A stretch of 64,000 nt of DNA, taken from Listeria innocua (GTDB lineage: Bacteria > Bacillota > Bacilli > Lactobacillales > Listeriaceae). Under the pieces are notes generated by a model, which was given only the letters and a program-made list of their open reading frames with translations, was not told the origin of the DNA and searched no databases. Positions 24,700 through 33,909 of the stretch are shown one piece after another; positions within the stretch are counted from its first letter, which is position 1; each line of letters opens with the position of its first letter. Both the position numbers and the translations under genes were made by a program. The stretch covers positions 1,162,001 through 1,226,000 of the forward strand of contig NZ_CP117229.1 in the NCBI RefSeq assembly GCF_028596125.1, in the 5' to 3' direction.

Positions 24700-25620
24700 A
24701 TGTACAAACAAATGAAATTAAAAGCGACAGATGGGTTAGATTTACATTTACATATATGGGATGAAGTTGAAAATCCAGTTGGTGTAGTTCAAATTGTTCA
24801 CGGCATGGCAGAGCACGGGGCTAGATATGGCTTGTTTGCTGAACGTTTGAATGAAGCGGGATATATCGTAGTAGCAGACGATCATCGTGGGTTTGGAAAA
24901 TCAGCTATAGATGAAACTTATTTGGGTCATTTAGACGGCGAAACAGGTTTTCAAAATATGATACAAGATGAAGTAGTCGTTCGAACTTATTTAAAAGAAA
25001 CTTATCCCGGACTGAGCTATTTTATTTTCGCACACAGTATGGGAAGTTTCGTCATCCGGACTTTTATGGCGCAACATCAAGTTGATGGAGTAATACTGAG
25101 CGGAAGCGGATTACAACCAATCCCTCTCCTGAAAATGGGGCAAATTATAACGAAACAACGGGTAAAAAAAGATGAAATGAAACGAAGCGGATTTCTAAAT
25201 AAATTAGCATTTTGGGGCTATAATAAGCCGTTTAATGAAAATCATCGCTTCAGTTGGCTTTCACGTGATGTGGCGATTTATGAAGCTTATGAGAAAGACC
25301 CGTTTTGCGGTCCAGTAGTGGGAACGAGCGGATTTTTCCATAATCTTTTTGAAGCCGTTAAAATAAGCCAGCAAAAAGAAACTGTCGAAAGTGTGCCGAA
25401 AGATTTGCCTATTTTATTACTTTCAGGGAGTGATGATCCGGTAGGCCATTTTGGAAAAGATACGCCTAAAATTGCATTAGCTTTAGAAGCAGCTGGAGTG
25501 GAAGATGTTACCTATAAAATCTACGAAGATGCGCGCCATGAACTTGTCAATGAATTATGTAAAGAAACTGTTTTTAAAGATGTTATTGCTTGGTTGAATA
25601 CAAAAAACAAGGAAGCCTAA
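24700..25620 (+). CDS. Alpha/beta hydrolase, monoacylglycerol lipase-like
   Basis: A 306-residue alpha/beta hydrolase. The nucleophile elbow A-H-S-M-G-S lies near residue 111, the acid in L-S-G-S-D-D-P-V near 250, and the histidine in D-A-R-H-E-L near 285. The H-G-M-A-E-H-G oxyanion segment near 35 and the whole layout match the Hydrolase_4 (lysophospholipase or monoacylglycerol lipase) family. Substrate unproven. The ATG at 24700 follows GGGAGGGAG, which rules out the upstream start. No signal peptide. Confidence 0.82.
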   Translation: MYKQMKLKATDGLDLHLHIWDEVENPVGVVQIVHGMAEHGARYGLFAERLNEAGYIVVADDHRGFGKSAIDETYLGHLDGETGFQNMIQDEVVVRTYLKETYPGLSYFIFAHSMGSFVIRTFMAQHQVDGVILSGSGLQPIPLLKMGQIITKQRVKKDEMKRSGFLNKLAFWGYNKPFNENHRFSWLSRDVAIYEAYEKDPFCGPVVGTSGFFHNLFEAVKISQQKETVESVPKDLPILLLSGSDDPVGHFGKDTPKIALALEAAGVEDVTYKIYEDARHELVNELCKETVFKDVIAWLNTKNKEA

Positions 25621-25637
25621 CTATTAGGCTTCCTTTT
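25609..25637. terminator. Bidirectional terminator
   Basis: AAGGAAGCCTAA pairs with TTAGGCTTCCTT. It overlaps the end of the hydrolase gene and faces proA. Confidence 0.8.
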
Positions 25638-25639
25638 CA

Positions 25640-26887
25640 TTAATTACGGATTTGACCGTCCCCGAAAATAATATATTTAGTTGAAGTAAGCTCCGTTAAG
25701 CCCATTGGACCTCTGGCATGAAGTTTTTGAGTACTAATACCAATTTCTGCACCAAATCCCATTGCAAAACCATCTGTGAAGCGAGTAGAAGCATTAATAT
25801 ATACTGCCGCAGCATCGACTTTTTGGTGAAATGCTTGTCCTGTTGCATAATCATTCGAAATAATTGCTTCGGAATGTTTTGTCCCGTATTTATTAATGTG
25901 ATTAATTGCTTCATCTACTGAATCTACAACTTTAATGGCCAAAATAAAGTCTAAAAATTCATCTTCCCAGTCTGACTCTGTTGCTGCTTTAGAATCTTTT
26001 AGAATTTCTCGTGCGCGTTCATCCGCGCGTAATTCAACGTTATATTCCTTTAAAGCGGTTTCCATTTCAGGAAGAAAGGCTTCTGCCATATCTCGGTGAA
26101 TAAGTAAGGTTTCAGCTGCATTACAAACAGAAGGACGCGAACATTTTGCGTTCACTAAAATATCGATTGCCATTTGTTTTTCAGCAGCTTTATCGACATA
26201 AATATGACAATTTCCTGTGCCGGTTTCAATGACTGGAACAGTAGCATTTTCAAGAACTGTTTGGATTAATTTAGCTCCACCGCGCGGGATAAGAACATCT
26301 AAAAAGCGATTTAAACGCATCATATCACGAGCTGTTTCACGAGATGTGTCTTCAATTAATTGAACGCTAGAACGAGGGAATCCAGATGCCGCTAGTGAAT
26401 CCTGAATAACGGACATAAGAGCCTTATTCGAATCAATTGCATCACTACCACCACGTAAAATAACAGCATTACCAGTTTTAAAACAAAGTACAGAAGCATC
26501 GACTGTAACGTTTGGTCTTGATTCATAAATGATACCTATAACTCCAAGTGGTACTCTCGTTTTTCCAATAGTGAGTTCGGCTTCATTTTTCCACATATTT
26601 GTTACTTCTCCGATAGGATCTTTCAAAGCAACAACTTGTTTAACCGCGTCAGAAATTTCTTTTATTCTTTCTTCTGTTAAACGGAGGCGATCAATCATTG
26701 TTTCAGGTGTCCCTTTTTCCCGAGCACGTATAATATCTTTGTTGTTTTCCTGTAGAAGGGAAGCTGTATGGGCAAGTAAATCATTGCTTAGATTTAGCAA
26801 AGCTGCATTTTTTTGCTTAGTTGATGCTTGCGCTAAAAATTGGGATGCTTCTTTAGCGGCACTTCCTTTTTTAATGAGTTCCGTCAT
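25640..26887 (-). CDS. proA: Gamma-glutamyl phosphate reductase
   Basis: A 415-residue enzyme of the aldehyde dehydrogenase superfamily that reduces gamma-glutamyl phosphate to glutamate semialdehyde, the second step of proline synthesis. [10 protein letters not shown] near residue 118, a cysteine in [10 protein letters not shown] and G-P-M-G-L-T near the end match ProA. The start at 26887 follows AAGGAGGAA and overlaps proB by 17 bases, so the two are coupled. Confidence 0.95.
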   Translation of the reverse strand: MTELIKKGSAAKEASQFLAQASTKQKNAALLNLSNDLLAHTASLLQENNKDIIRAREKGTPETMIDRLRLTEERIKEISDAVKQVVALKDPIGEVTNMWKNEAELTIGKTRVPLGVIGIIYESRPNVTVDASVLCFKTGNAVILRGGSDAIDSNKALMSVIQDSLAASGFPRSSVQLIEDTSRETARDMMRLNRFLDVLIPRGGAKLIQTVLENATVPVIETGTGNCHIYVDKAAEKQMAIDILVNAKCSRPSVCNAAETLLIHRDMAEAFLPEMETALKEYNVELRADERAREILKDSKAATESDWEDEFLDFILAIKVVDSVDEAINHINKYGTKHSEAIISNDYATGQAFHQKVDAAAVYINASTRFTDGFAMGFGAEIGISTQKLHARGPMGLTELTSTKYIIFGDGQIRN

Positions 26888-27701
26888 GGGAAAATTCCTC
26901 CTTTTTACTTGCAAATAAAGTCCCAACTTGTTCACCTTGCATTATATCAAAAATAATTGTAGGATTTTTGCCATTGGTTAAAATCATTTTTTGGTTAGCA
27001 TTCATACAATAAGAAGCAGCGGAAAGTTTCGTTAACATACCGCCAGTTCCGAATTTAGAACCTTTACCGCCAGCAAGTGCTTCGATTTCTGGTGTTATTT
27101 GATTGATTTCAGAAAACATAACTGCATCTGGGTCAGTTGAAGGATTACTACCATAAAAGCCATCAATATCAGATAGCATGATAAGTAAATCAGCTTGCAC
27201 GAGTTTAGCTACAATAGCTGAAAGAAGGTCGTTATCGCCGTATTTAGTTACATGTTCCAGTTCTTCAACAGCAACTGTATCATTTTCATTTACAATAGGA
27301 ATAATGCCGCGTTCTAAGAGACTTTCGAGCGTGTTCATAACATTTTCTCTACTAATAGGGAAGTCAGTTACATCTCGAGTAAGTAGTACTTGACCAACAA
27401 CTTGTCCGTATTCACCAAAAAACTTACTATATATATGCATTAATTCACTCTGACCGACAGAAGCAACTGCTTGTTGTTCGGGAATGCTTGTAGGTCGCAC
27501 TGGAAGTTGTAATTTATGACAGCCAACGCCGATTGCCCCAGAAGAAACTAAGATAACTTCTTTTCCTTCATTACGTAAATCGGATAAAACCATCGCTAAT
27601 TTTTCGATAGTTCTTAGGTTAATATGGCCATTTCCATACATTAATGTACTTGTACCAACCTTGATAACTAATCTCTTGCTATTTTTTAAAGATTCGCGCA
27701 T
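26871..27701 (-). CDS. proB: Glutamate 5-kinase
   Basis: A 276-residue amino acid kinase that makes gamma-glutamyl phosphate, the first and feedback-controlled step of proline synthesis. Motifs are K-V-G-T-S-T near residue 13, S-S-G-A-I-G near 53, V-N-E-N-D-T near 134 and G-T-G-G-M near 212. It ends after the kinase domain and lacks the C-terminal PUA domain of the Escherichia coli enzyme, as many Firmicute versions do. The ATG at 27701 follows GAGGGG. It is the first gene of proBA. Confidence 0.94.
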   Translation of the reverse strand: MRESLKNSKRLVIKVGTSTLMYGNGHINLRTIEKLAMVLSDLRNEGKEVILVSSGAIGVGCHKLQLPVRPTSIPEQQAVASVGQSELMHIYSKFFGEYGQVVGQVLLTRDVTDFPISRENVMNTLESLLERGIIPIVNENDTVAVEELEHVTKYGDNDLLSAIVAKLVQADLLIMLSDIDGFYGSNPSTDPDAVMFSEINQITPEIEALAGGKGSKFGTGGMLTKLSAASYCMNANQKMILTNGKNPTIIFDIMQGEQVGTLFASKKEEFSHDGTH

Positions 27702-27795
27702 TTCTATGACCCCTCTGCTAATTAGATAATACTTCTATTTTACATGAAAATAGAGATATGTCTATAATATATTGTTGTTTGGTCAAGTAATCACT

Positions 27796-27834
27796 AAAAA
27801 AGGATTCTAAGAAATTGTCTTAGAATCCTTTTTT
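27796..27834 (-). terminator. Intrinsic terminator of the PrsW gene
   Basis: AAAAAGGATTCTAAGA pairs with TCTTAGAATCCTTTTT; the symmetric stem has A and T runs on both sides. Confidence 0.9.
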
Positions 27835-27835
27835 A

Positions 27836-28975
27836 TTATTTTGTAGCTTTACTCGCAGCTGAGATGACTGAAACTTGTTTTAATCCTTTGCTTATTAGGC
27901 GTAAAATAACGAACCACACAATTACGATTAGAACAATTTGTTTAAACGCAATGGCTGGTAGTGGATTGAAAGGACAATCCCAAACGAAATGTAAAGCAAT
28001 CGGAATAATAAACCATTTCCAGAAAGTGCCTGTGAAAATATGGTTCATTCCTAGTTTTTGATCTCCTTTAGCAATTACAAGAGCGGCACCAGTTATTGCA
28101 GCCCATACAACATGACCACCGATAGACTGCCAACCACGACTAAAGATAACATTCATCATTGTTTCACCAGCAATATGAATATCCTTGAATAAAAATGCTG
28201 CATCGACACTATAGTTAAATGCATAGCCAAGCGATTCAAAAGCAGCGAATCCAGCCCCAACAGCTGCACCAATAAGTAAGCCGTTTAGGATATATTTCGA
28301 ATTAAGCGAGCGGATGAATAGGGCAACGATAATCATTTTTCCGGTTTCTTCTATAAAACCAACTAATAAAGCATTAAAGTAGTTTAATTTCCCAACTGGA
28401 ATAATCGAATAAATGACAAGTGTTGCAACAAGCGCTGCGACACCACCGATGAAAAACATTTTTACAACATCAAAAACGCTGATATTTCGCGGTGCATTTG
28501 TTTCGAAAAAGAATAATAAGACCGAAAATGGAACTGCAAAAGAGCCAATAACCATCAGCCCAGGTATGGTATTACTATTATCAAACAAATATGTACAAGC
28601 AAGAAGTAAAAAGTACGTAATGATTAAAACTAAGAATACTCTAGAAAACACCCATGGATGAGGCCAAGTATGGGGAATGTCACTAGTTGCAGGCGTCGTA
28701 TATTTTGTCCCTGCGATAAATACTTTTTCGCCTTCCTCTTTAGAGTGCTTTTTAAACACAGCAGAGAAAAGATTTCCAATTTTTAATTCTGAATTCCCGT
28801 GATTTAACGCATGTTGATGTAATTCTGTTTGTTTAAATGCGACCCACTCTGGATGAGGGGATTTTTGGACCAATGTTAAATCATTAATCTCTTTCTTTTT
28901 ATATAGAGCTATCATCTCTACATTAGTAAAAGGCCCAACTTTCTGTTCGTTCTTTTTGAAGTACCATTCTGACAA
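27836..28975 (-). CDS. PrsW-family membrane protease with N-terminal GYF_2 domain
   Basis: A 379-residue protein. Residues 1 to about 60 form a GYF_2 (DUF4339) domain: W-Y-F-K-K-N-E-Q-K-V-G-P-F. After a polar linker, eight or so membrane helices follow from about residue 105. They carry the PrsW glutamic-protease motifs F-I-E-E-T-G-K-M near 206, F-A-A-F-E-S-L-G-Y near 244 and H-F-V-W-D-C near 337. In Bacillus PrsW cleaves the anti-sigma factor RsiW at site 1; the substrate here is unknown. It uses a TTG start at 28975 after GGGGGAG. The GYF domain may recruit a partner. Confidence 0.85.
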   Translation of the reverse strand: MSEWYFKKNEQKVGPFTNVEMIALYKKKEINDLTLVQKSPHPEWVAFKQTELHQHALNHGNSELKIGNLFSAVFKKHSKEEGEKVFIAGTKYTTPATSDIPHTWPHPWVFSRVFLVLIITYFLLLACTYLFDNSNTIPGLMVIGSFAVPFSVLLFFFETNAPRNISVFDVVKMFFIGGVAALVATLVIYSIIPVGKLNYFNALLVGFIEETGKMIIVALFIRSLNSKYILNGLLIGAAVGAGFAAFESLGYAFNYSVDAAFLFKDIHIAGETMMNVIFSRGWQSIGGHVVWAAITGAALVIAKGDQKLGMNHIFTGTFWKWFIIPIALHFVWDCPFNPLPAIAFKQIVLIVIVWFVILRLISKGLKQVSVISAASKATK

Positions 28976-29054
28976 ATGAAACTCCCCCTTTAACTTTTTA
29001 GTTTGACTCTGTTAATTATTCCCAAAAAAAGTCAAAGTTAAACGGGTGATGAAT

Positions 29055-29450
29055 TTAATCATTAAGTTTTTTCGCTTGTTCATATAGGAAATCTATCGAA
29101 TCAGCTAGAAAATGAGCAGCTGAATCATTCAAAGGCTTGCCGTTTAAATTCAAATCATCTTCATATCTTAAATCTTCACTAATTTTTATCATTCTTTTAG
29201 CAATATCTTTCTCACCTTGAAGTTCACTAGGAGCATAAGTAGGAATACTTTGCTGACCTAGTAAATAATCTACACTAACATCGTAAAGTGTTGCAATTTG
29301 TGTAACCATATCTAAATCAGGTTCGCGAATACCATACTCCCAGTTGCCGTAAGTAGAAGGTGCTTTCAAACCTAATCTTCTTGCTGTTTCAGCTTTTGAC
29401 CAGCCTTGTTTTTCTCGTAGTAATGTGAGTCTATTACTTAAATTTGGCAT
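29055..29450 (-). CDS. XRE-family repressor
   Basis: A 131-residue regulator. The N-terminal helix-turn-helix (about 3-60) has L-T-L-L-R-E-K-Q-G-W-S-K-A-E-T-A-R-R-L-G and Y-G-N-W-E-Y-G-I-R-E-P, then Y-D-V-S-V-D-Y-L-L-G, all typical of phage-repressor-like XRE proteins. The helical C-terminal part may be for dimerisation. The ATG at 29450 follows AAGGAG. It diverges from another small XRE gene, so the pair forms a cI/cro-like switch without phage genes nearby. Confidence 0.85.
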   Translation of the reverse strand: MPNLSNRLTLLREKQGWSKAETARRLGLKAPSTYGNWEYGIREPDLDMVTQIATLYDVSVDYLLGQQSIPTYAPSELQGEKDIAKRMIKISEDLRYEDDLNLNGKPLNDSAAHFLADSIDFLYEQAKKLND

Positions 29451-29483
29451 GATTTCACTCCTTTTTGTTTGATTATACAATAA

Positions 29484-29584
29484 ATTACACAATTTAGCTA
29501 TAATTTAACACAAAGTGAATTATTTTGCAATTGACAACCTCTTATCGAGTTGGTATTATTGTATTAATAACTCAAACTGTGTAG
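29484..29584. promoter_or_regulatory. Divergent XRE control region
   Basis: On the plus strand a perfect -35 TTGACA (29531-29536), 17-base spacer and -10 TATTAT (29554-29559) drive the 71-aa gene. Three copies of an A-C-A-C-A-A / T-T-G-T-G-T-like half-site occur: ATTACACAA (29484-29492), AACACAAAG (29507-29515) and ACTGTGTAG (29576-29584). They are possible repressor sites. Confidence 0.55.
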
Positions 29585-29600
29585 ATAAGGAGAAGATGAC

Positions 29601-29816
29601 ATGAAAACAATAGACAGCAGAAAAATTAACACGGCCAAAATTCGGGAATTACGATTAGAACGGGGAATAACACAAGCTTTTATTGCAAGAAAAATGGGTT
29701 ATAAGTACACATCAGGTTATAGTAATATCGAAAAAGGAAGCGTACGGTTATCACATAAAAATGCCGTTATTTTGAGTGAGGTGCTAATGTGTGATTTAAA
29801 GTGTTTTTATGAATAA
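29601..29816 (+). CDS. Small XRE-family regulator (Cro-like)
   Basis: A 71-residue protein that is essentially one helix-turn-helix domain: I-R-E-L-R-L-E-R-G-I-T-Q-A-F-I-A-R-K-M-G, then S-N-I-E-K-G-S-V-R-L and a short tail. The ATG at 29601 follows AAGGAGA. It is transcribed from a strong promoter, toward the metallopeptidase and lipoprotein genes. Confidence 0.8.
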   Translation: MKTIDSRKINTAKIRELRLERGITQAFIARKMGYKYTSGYSNIEKGSVRLSHKNAVILSEVLMCDLKCFYE

Positions 29817-29880
29817 CGCTTGTTGAAAAATAAAGTAAAAGCACACAAAATGAGTGTTTTTCTTTATTTTTGATAAAATA

Positions 29881-29894
29881 CACACATTGTGTGA
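29881..29894 (+). promoter_or_regulatory. Palindrome before the metallopeptidase gene
   Basis: CACACATTGTGTG (29881-29893) is a perfect 13-base palindrome with a central T. It shares the TTGTGTGA half-site with the XRE control region and lies 38 bases before the start. Confidence 0.45.
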
Positions 29895-29918
29895 AACTAA
29901 AAAAGAGGAGCAAACAAC

Positions 29919-30452
29919 ATGAGGAAAAAAACTTTAGTAATGTTTCTTATTTTTATTGTGTTAGTTTCGTTATTTATACCTACTAATGCAAGCGCGTATT
30001 CGAGACTTGGATATGTGATGACAAAGGCTAGCGCCAAAAATTTTAAGGTGTATATTAATGGTTCAGCGAGAGGATATAGAAATATCATTATTAACGGGGC
30101 GAAATCTTGGAATCCTTCTCCGTACTTGAATACGGTAACGATGGGAAATGATGTGAAGCCTAACTTTACTGTCAGTAGTTCAAATACGAACAAAGGAAGC
30201 GTCTTAGCAGTTTGTAACACAACTTATTACAAATCTAATAAATTAATCGTGAAGAATGAAATTACGCTATACAAAGGCTTCCGTTCACTTTCAAATAATC
30301 ATAAAATAGAAACGGTAGCGCATGAATTTGGTCATGGCTTTGGTTTAGGACATGTGAAAACCAGAAATGCAATCATGTTAGATAAAGGTTTTATCAATAA
30401 AACTAAACCGCAAAAAGACGATTTTAATGGCATCAAAGCCTTATACAAGTAA
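29919..30452 (+). CDS. Secreted matrixin-type zinc metallopeptidase
   Basis: A 177-residue exported protein. A signal peptide covers about residues 1-27, ending A-S-A. The zinc motif H-E-F-G-H-G-F-G-L-G-H near residue 135 fits H-E-x-x-H-x-x-G-x-x-H of metzincins such as matrixins. A conserved downstream methionine (N-A-I-M-L) provides the Met-turn. This is a compact catalytic domain with no propeptide or repeat. Substrate unknown. The ATG at 29919 follows AAGAGGAG. A lipoprotein gene follows 15 bases later and may be its partner or target. Confidence 0.82.
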   Translation: MRKKTLVMFLIFIVLVSLFIPTNASAYSRLGYVMTKASAKNFKVYINGSARGYRNIIINGAKSWNPSPYLNTVTMGNDVKPNFTVSSSNTNKGSVLAVCNTTYYKSNKLIVKNEITLYKGFRSLSNNHKIETVAHEFGHGFGLGHVKTRNAIMLDKGFINKTKPQKDDFNGIKALYK

Positions 30453-30467
30453 AAAGGAGGATTGACG

Positions 30468-31133
30468 ATGAAGAAAAAAATAACGATGATCATAGGCTTA
30501 GTAAGTCTTAGTATATTAACTGCTTGCTCAAACAGCCAAAGTGTAAAAGAAAAACCATCAGAAGAAAAAGCAACCACACAAAGCGCATCAGAAACGGTCA
30601 AAGCAAATAATGGCGTTGTTTCTTATCACGGTAAGTATCTTGAACTCGCGGAAAATATGGATGCTTTAGAAAAAGATGCCCCAATTATTATCAAAGCTAC
30701 TAAAAAATCCGAAAAAACAACAGTGACAAAAGAAACGAAAGAAAATGTATTTCCAACCGACTTTTATACAATGAGCGATGTACAAATTAATTCTATCAAA
30801 AAAGACACAACGGAAAAACTAACAGAGAATGCGACAATTAAAGTGTTAGAGTATAGCGTAGAAAACGTTATGGTAGAGGGCAAAAAATATGATTTAACAA
30901 TTGATGGTTATAAAAACATGGAAAAAGGGGAAGAATATACACTTTTCCTAGAGAAAAATCCGGATGGCGACAACTATATACTTTCAAATGCTATAATAAG
31001 TAAATTTCCGGTTGAAGAAGTGGGCAAAGAGGAATTATTCTTAGATGGCGGGGAAACAACAGAAGCAACAGAGGATATAGAAGAAATTTATCAGGAAATC
31101 TATCAAGAAGTTTTAACAGAATATAGTGAGTAA
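30468..31133 (+). CDS. Lipoprotein of unknown function
   Basis: A 221-residue lipoprotein: basic start, hydrophobic h-region and lipobox L-T-A-C with the modified Cys at residue 20. A polar S/E/K-rich linker follows, then a beta-rich domain from about residue 45 with repeated K-V-L-E-Y and T-L-F-L-E-K strands, and a strongly acidic tail (E-E-I-Y-Q-E). No family recognised. The ATG at 30468 is preferred over TTG 30462 because AAAGGAGG lies 7 bases before it. It is the second gene of the metallopeptidase operon. Confidence 0.75.
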   Translation: MKKKITMIIGLVSLSILTACSNSQSVKEKPSEEKATTQSASETVKANNGVVSYHGKYLELAENMDALEKDAPIIIKATKKSEKTTVTKETKENVFPTDFYTMSDVQINSIKKDTTEKLTENATIKVLEYSVENVMVEGKKYDLTIDGYKNMEKGEEYTLFLEKNPDGDNYILSNAIISKFPVEEVGKEELFLDGGETTEATEDIEEIYQEIYQEVLTEYSE

Positions 31134-31153
31134 ATAAAGTAATCTAGATACTT

Positions 31154-31189
31154 GATAGACCTCGAGATAAAAATCGAGGTCTATCTTTC
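31154..31189 (+). terminator. Intrinsic terminator
   Basis: GATAGACCTCGA pairs with TCGAGGTCTATC, followed by TTTCT, after the lipoprotein gene. Confidence 0.75.
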
Positions 31190-31251
31190 TGCTTATAAAA
31201 ATTAAAGCTTATTCCAGACGATTTTGCGCAATATAACACCACAAAACTCAC

Positions 31252-31280
31252 TTGACAGAACTAAACTATCCAAGTAGAAT
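31252..31280 (+). promoter_or_regulatory. SigmaA promoter of the TPR-like gene
   Basis: Perfect -35 TTGACA (31252-31257), 17-base spacer, -10 TAGAAT (31275-31280). Confidence 0.7.
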
Positions 31281-31388
31281 GAATCAAATCCAAGTCAACT
31301 TTTTTGTTGAAAAGGGTTAGACTTTCTACAATAAGGGTAAATCCAGTTAGAATAAATAAAGCTTTTTCGAATAAAAGGAGATAAAACG

Positions 31389-32327
31389 ATGAGTGAAAGT
31401 GGTGCTTTTTTTCCAATGAGCGTTAAAAAATTTATGGAAAAAGGGATTGCCTCGTTGACCGAAGAAGAAAAAATGAGTACGCTACATTATTTGGAAAATG
31501 CGTATCATCAAGAACCATGCAACGAGGAAATTGTACATAGGTTAATTCAATTTTATAATCAGACGAATAAAACCAAAAAAGCGCAAGAAATAGGTCAAAA
31601 TTTCTTAACGATGAATGGCTACAACAAGGAAATTTTAGGTGAGTTATCTGTAACTTTCATGCAAGAAGATAATATGGATACTTATTTCACGTTAGTTCGT
31701 CATTATATGGAAGAAGAAAAACAGGAAGATACAAAAGAAGTCACAAATAATGTCATTCCATTTCCTAAACAATTTGTTCCTAGAAAAGATATCCGTGATT
31801 TTGCGTCATGGCAAACAGCGGAACAATTAGAGTTTTTACAAGAAGCTCGTTTTCTAGAAATTGATGATTTTTTGCCGGCTTTTAAAATGTTTTTAGCGGA
31901 CGAAAGTTTTTCCCCGTTTGTGCAATCAATGATCTTTGAGCTGATGCAAGAAAAAGAAGTGAATGAAGAAATAGAAGTCCGAAAAATTGATAAGCATGGT
32001 ATTTTTAATCCGAGTGAGGTGCCGATGTTAGCCGAAAACGCATTTGCAACGGAACTATTCGCTGGCCTTGCGGATAAACTTGAACACAGTAATCCAAGTC
32101 TATTAGAACAAATAATTGGGATTATTCAACAACATTTATTTATGCTTTATCCGTTTGAGTTTGAGCCAAAAGAAGTGGATGTATGGGTGAATGCCTACTT
32201 TAAATGGGCCAACTCGATGTACGGTGATGTTAGTCTGATTTCAGATGCAGTAAATCAAGCAGCAGTTGAAGAAGCAATTTCTATTATTGAGGAGTTAGAA
32301 ATCAGACAGCAAAATTATTTCATATAA
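31389..32327 (+). CDS. TPR-like protein upstream of tig (YsoA-like)
   Basis: A 312-residue, largely helical soluble protein. The first 120 residues look like tetratricopeptide helices (L-E-N-A-Y-H-Q-E-P then Q-E-I-G-Q-N-F-L-T). A middle linker with N-V-I-P-F-P-K-Q leads to a helical C-terminal half. It matches the position of Bacillus ysoA, directly before tig and clpX. Function unknown; a link to protein folding or ribosome-bound chaperone activity is only suggested by position. The ATG at 31389 follows AAAAGGAG. Confidence 0.7.
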   Translation: MSESGAFFPMSVKKFMEKGIASLTEEEKMSTLHYLENAYHQEPCNEEIVHRLIQFYNQTNKTKKAQEIGQNFLTMNGYNKEILGELSVTFMQEDNMDTYFTLVRHYMEEEKQEDTKEVTNNVIPFPKQFVPRKDIRDFASWQTAEQLEFLQEARFLEIDDFLPAFKMFLADESFSPFVQSMIFELMQEKEVNEEIEVRKIDKHGIFNPSEVPMLAENAFATELFAGLADKLEHSNPSLLEQIIGIIQQHLFMLYPFEFEPKEVDVWVNAYFKWANSMYGDVSLISDAVNQAAVEEAISIIEELEIRQQNYFI

Positions 32328-32441
32328 TGATATTTGTTGTTTTCAAGTCAGGGATATCTGTGTTATTATTAGTGAGTATGGCTGAAACTTGTCATGAGAG
32401 TAATTAAATTGAACTAAATAGATGATGGAGGGAATTATACC

Positions 32442-33725
32442 ATGTCAGTAAAATGGGAAAAACAAGAAGGTAATGTTGGAAAACTTACTTTTGAAATTGA
32501 ACAAGAAAAAGTAAAAGAAGGTTTAGATAGAGCTTTCGTAAAAGTACGTAAAACTCTTAACGTACCAGGCTTCCGTAAAGGGAAAGTTCCACGTCAAATT
32601 TTCAACCAACGTTTCGGCGAAGAAGCTCTTTACCAAGATGCACTTGATATCTTGCTTCCAGAAGTATATTCTCAAGCAATTGATGAAGCTGGAATTGATC
32701 CAGTTGATACTCCTCAAGTAAATATTGAGTCTATGGAAAAAGGCGAAACTTGGGTTCTAACAGCAGATGTAACTGTAAAACCTGAAGTTAAACTTGGAGA
32801 CTACAAAGGTCTTGAAGTTGAAAAACGCGAAACAGAACTAACAACAGAAGAATTAGAAGCAGAATTAAAACAATTACAAGAGCGTCAAGCTGAATTAGTT
32901 GTTAAAGAAGATGCTCCAGCTGAAAACGGCGACACTGTCATCCTTGATTTTGAAGGATTCAAAGACGGCGTAGCTTTTGAAGGCGGACAAGCTGAAAATC
33001 ATTCTCTAGAACTTGGAAGCGGTCAATTCATTCCTGGTTTTGAAGAAAAATTAGTTGGCTTAAAAGCTGGCGACGAAGCTGACATCGAGTTAACATTCCC
33101 AGAAGAATACCATGCGGAAGACTTAGCTGGACAACCTGTTGTTTTCAAAGTGAAACTACACGAAATCAAAACTAAAGAAGTTCCTGCACTTGACGATGAA
33201 CTTGCAAAAGACATCGACGAAGAAGTAGAAACTTTAGATGAACTAAAAGAAAAAATCTCTAAACGTCTACAAGAAGCAAAAGAAGATTCTGTTGCTCAAG
33301 CTAAACAAGAAGAAGTTATTGCTAAAGCTGTTGAAAATGCAGAAGTGGATATTCCACACGCAATGGTTCACCATGAAGCTGATCATTTAATGAATCATTT
33401 TGCACAAGATTTACAAGCACAAGGTCTAACTCCTGAATTATATTACCAATTCACTGGTCAAACAGAAGAAGCAATGCACGCACAAATGGAAAAAGACGCT
33501 GAAAAACGCGTGAAAATGAACCTAGTGCTTGAAGCTATTGCTGAAGCTGAAAACATTGAGCCAACTGAAGAAGCTATTGACGAAGAAATTTCTACATTAG
33601 CTGAAAAATATGGTATGGAAAAAGACGCTGTTCGTGCTGCTCTTGGCGATATGAGCGAACTTAAATCAGACCTTAAGATCCGTAAAGCTATTGACGTTTT
33701 ACTAGATAGCGCAGTAGAAAAATAA
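32442..33725 (+). CDS. tig: Trigger factor
   Basis: A 427-residue ribosome-associated chaperone and peptidyl-prolyl isomerase. The ribosome-binding loop G-F-R-K-G-K near residue 45 is present. The FKBP-type domain spans about 150-245 (D-F-E-G-F near 170 and F-I-P-G-F-E-E-K near 195). The helical C-terminal arms fill the rest. It binds nascent chains at the exit tunnel. The ATG at 32442 follows GGAGGGAA. The length matches the family (about 430) and clpX follows. Confidence 0.95.
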   Translation: MSVKWEKQEGNVGKLTFEIEQEKVKEGLDRAFVKVRKTLNVPGFRKGKVPRQIFNQRFGEEALYQDALDILLPEVYSQAIDEAGIDPVDTPQVNIESMEKGETWVLTADVTVKPEVKLGDYKGLEVEKRETELTTEELEAELKQLQERQAELVVKEDAPAENGDTVILDFEGFKDGVAFEGGQAENHSLELGSGQFIPGFEEKLVGLKAGDEADIELTFPEEYHAEDLAGQPVVFKVKLHEIKTKEVPALDDELAKDIDEEVETLDELKEKISKRLQEAKEDSVAQAKQEEVIAKAVENAEVDIPHAMVHHEADHLMNHFAQDLQAQGLTPELYYQFTGQTEEAMHAQMEKDAEKRVKMNLVLEAIAEAENIEPTEEAIDEEISTLAEKYGMEKDAVRAALGDMSELKSDLKIRKAIDVLLDSAVEK

Positions 33726-33760
33726 GCAAAGAATGATTTAATAATTTCATTAAAAAATGG

Positions 33761-33785
33761 GGGACATGAGTTATACTCGTGTCCT
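33761..33785 (+). terminator. Weak hairpin after tig
   Basis: GGACATGAGT pairs with ACTCGTGTCC, but only a short TTCT tail follows. It may slow or stop transcription before clpX. Confidence 0.4.
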
Positions 33786-33909
33786 TCTGAATGTAGAAAT
33801 AAGGATACAGATGATTGGCATTTCTAATTAACAAATGATATTATTAACACACATAGGAGATGAAAAAATCGCCTATAAGCAACATACCTATGCGAAGGGG
33901 TGAAATATT

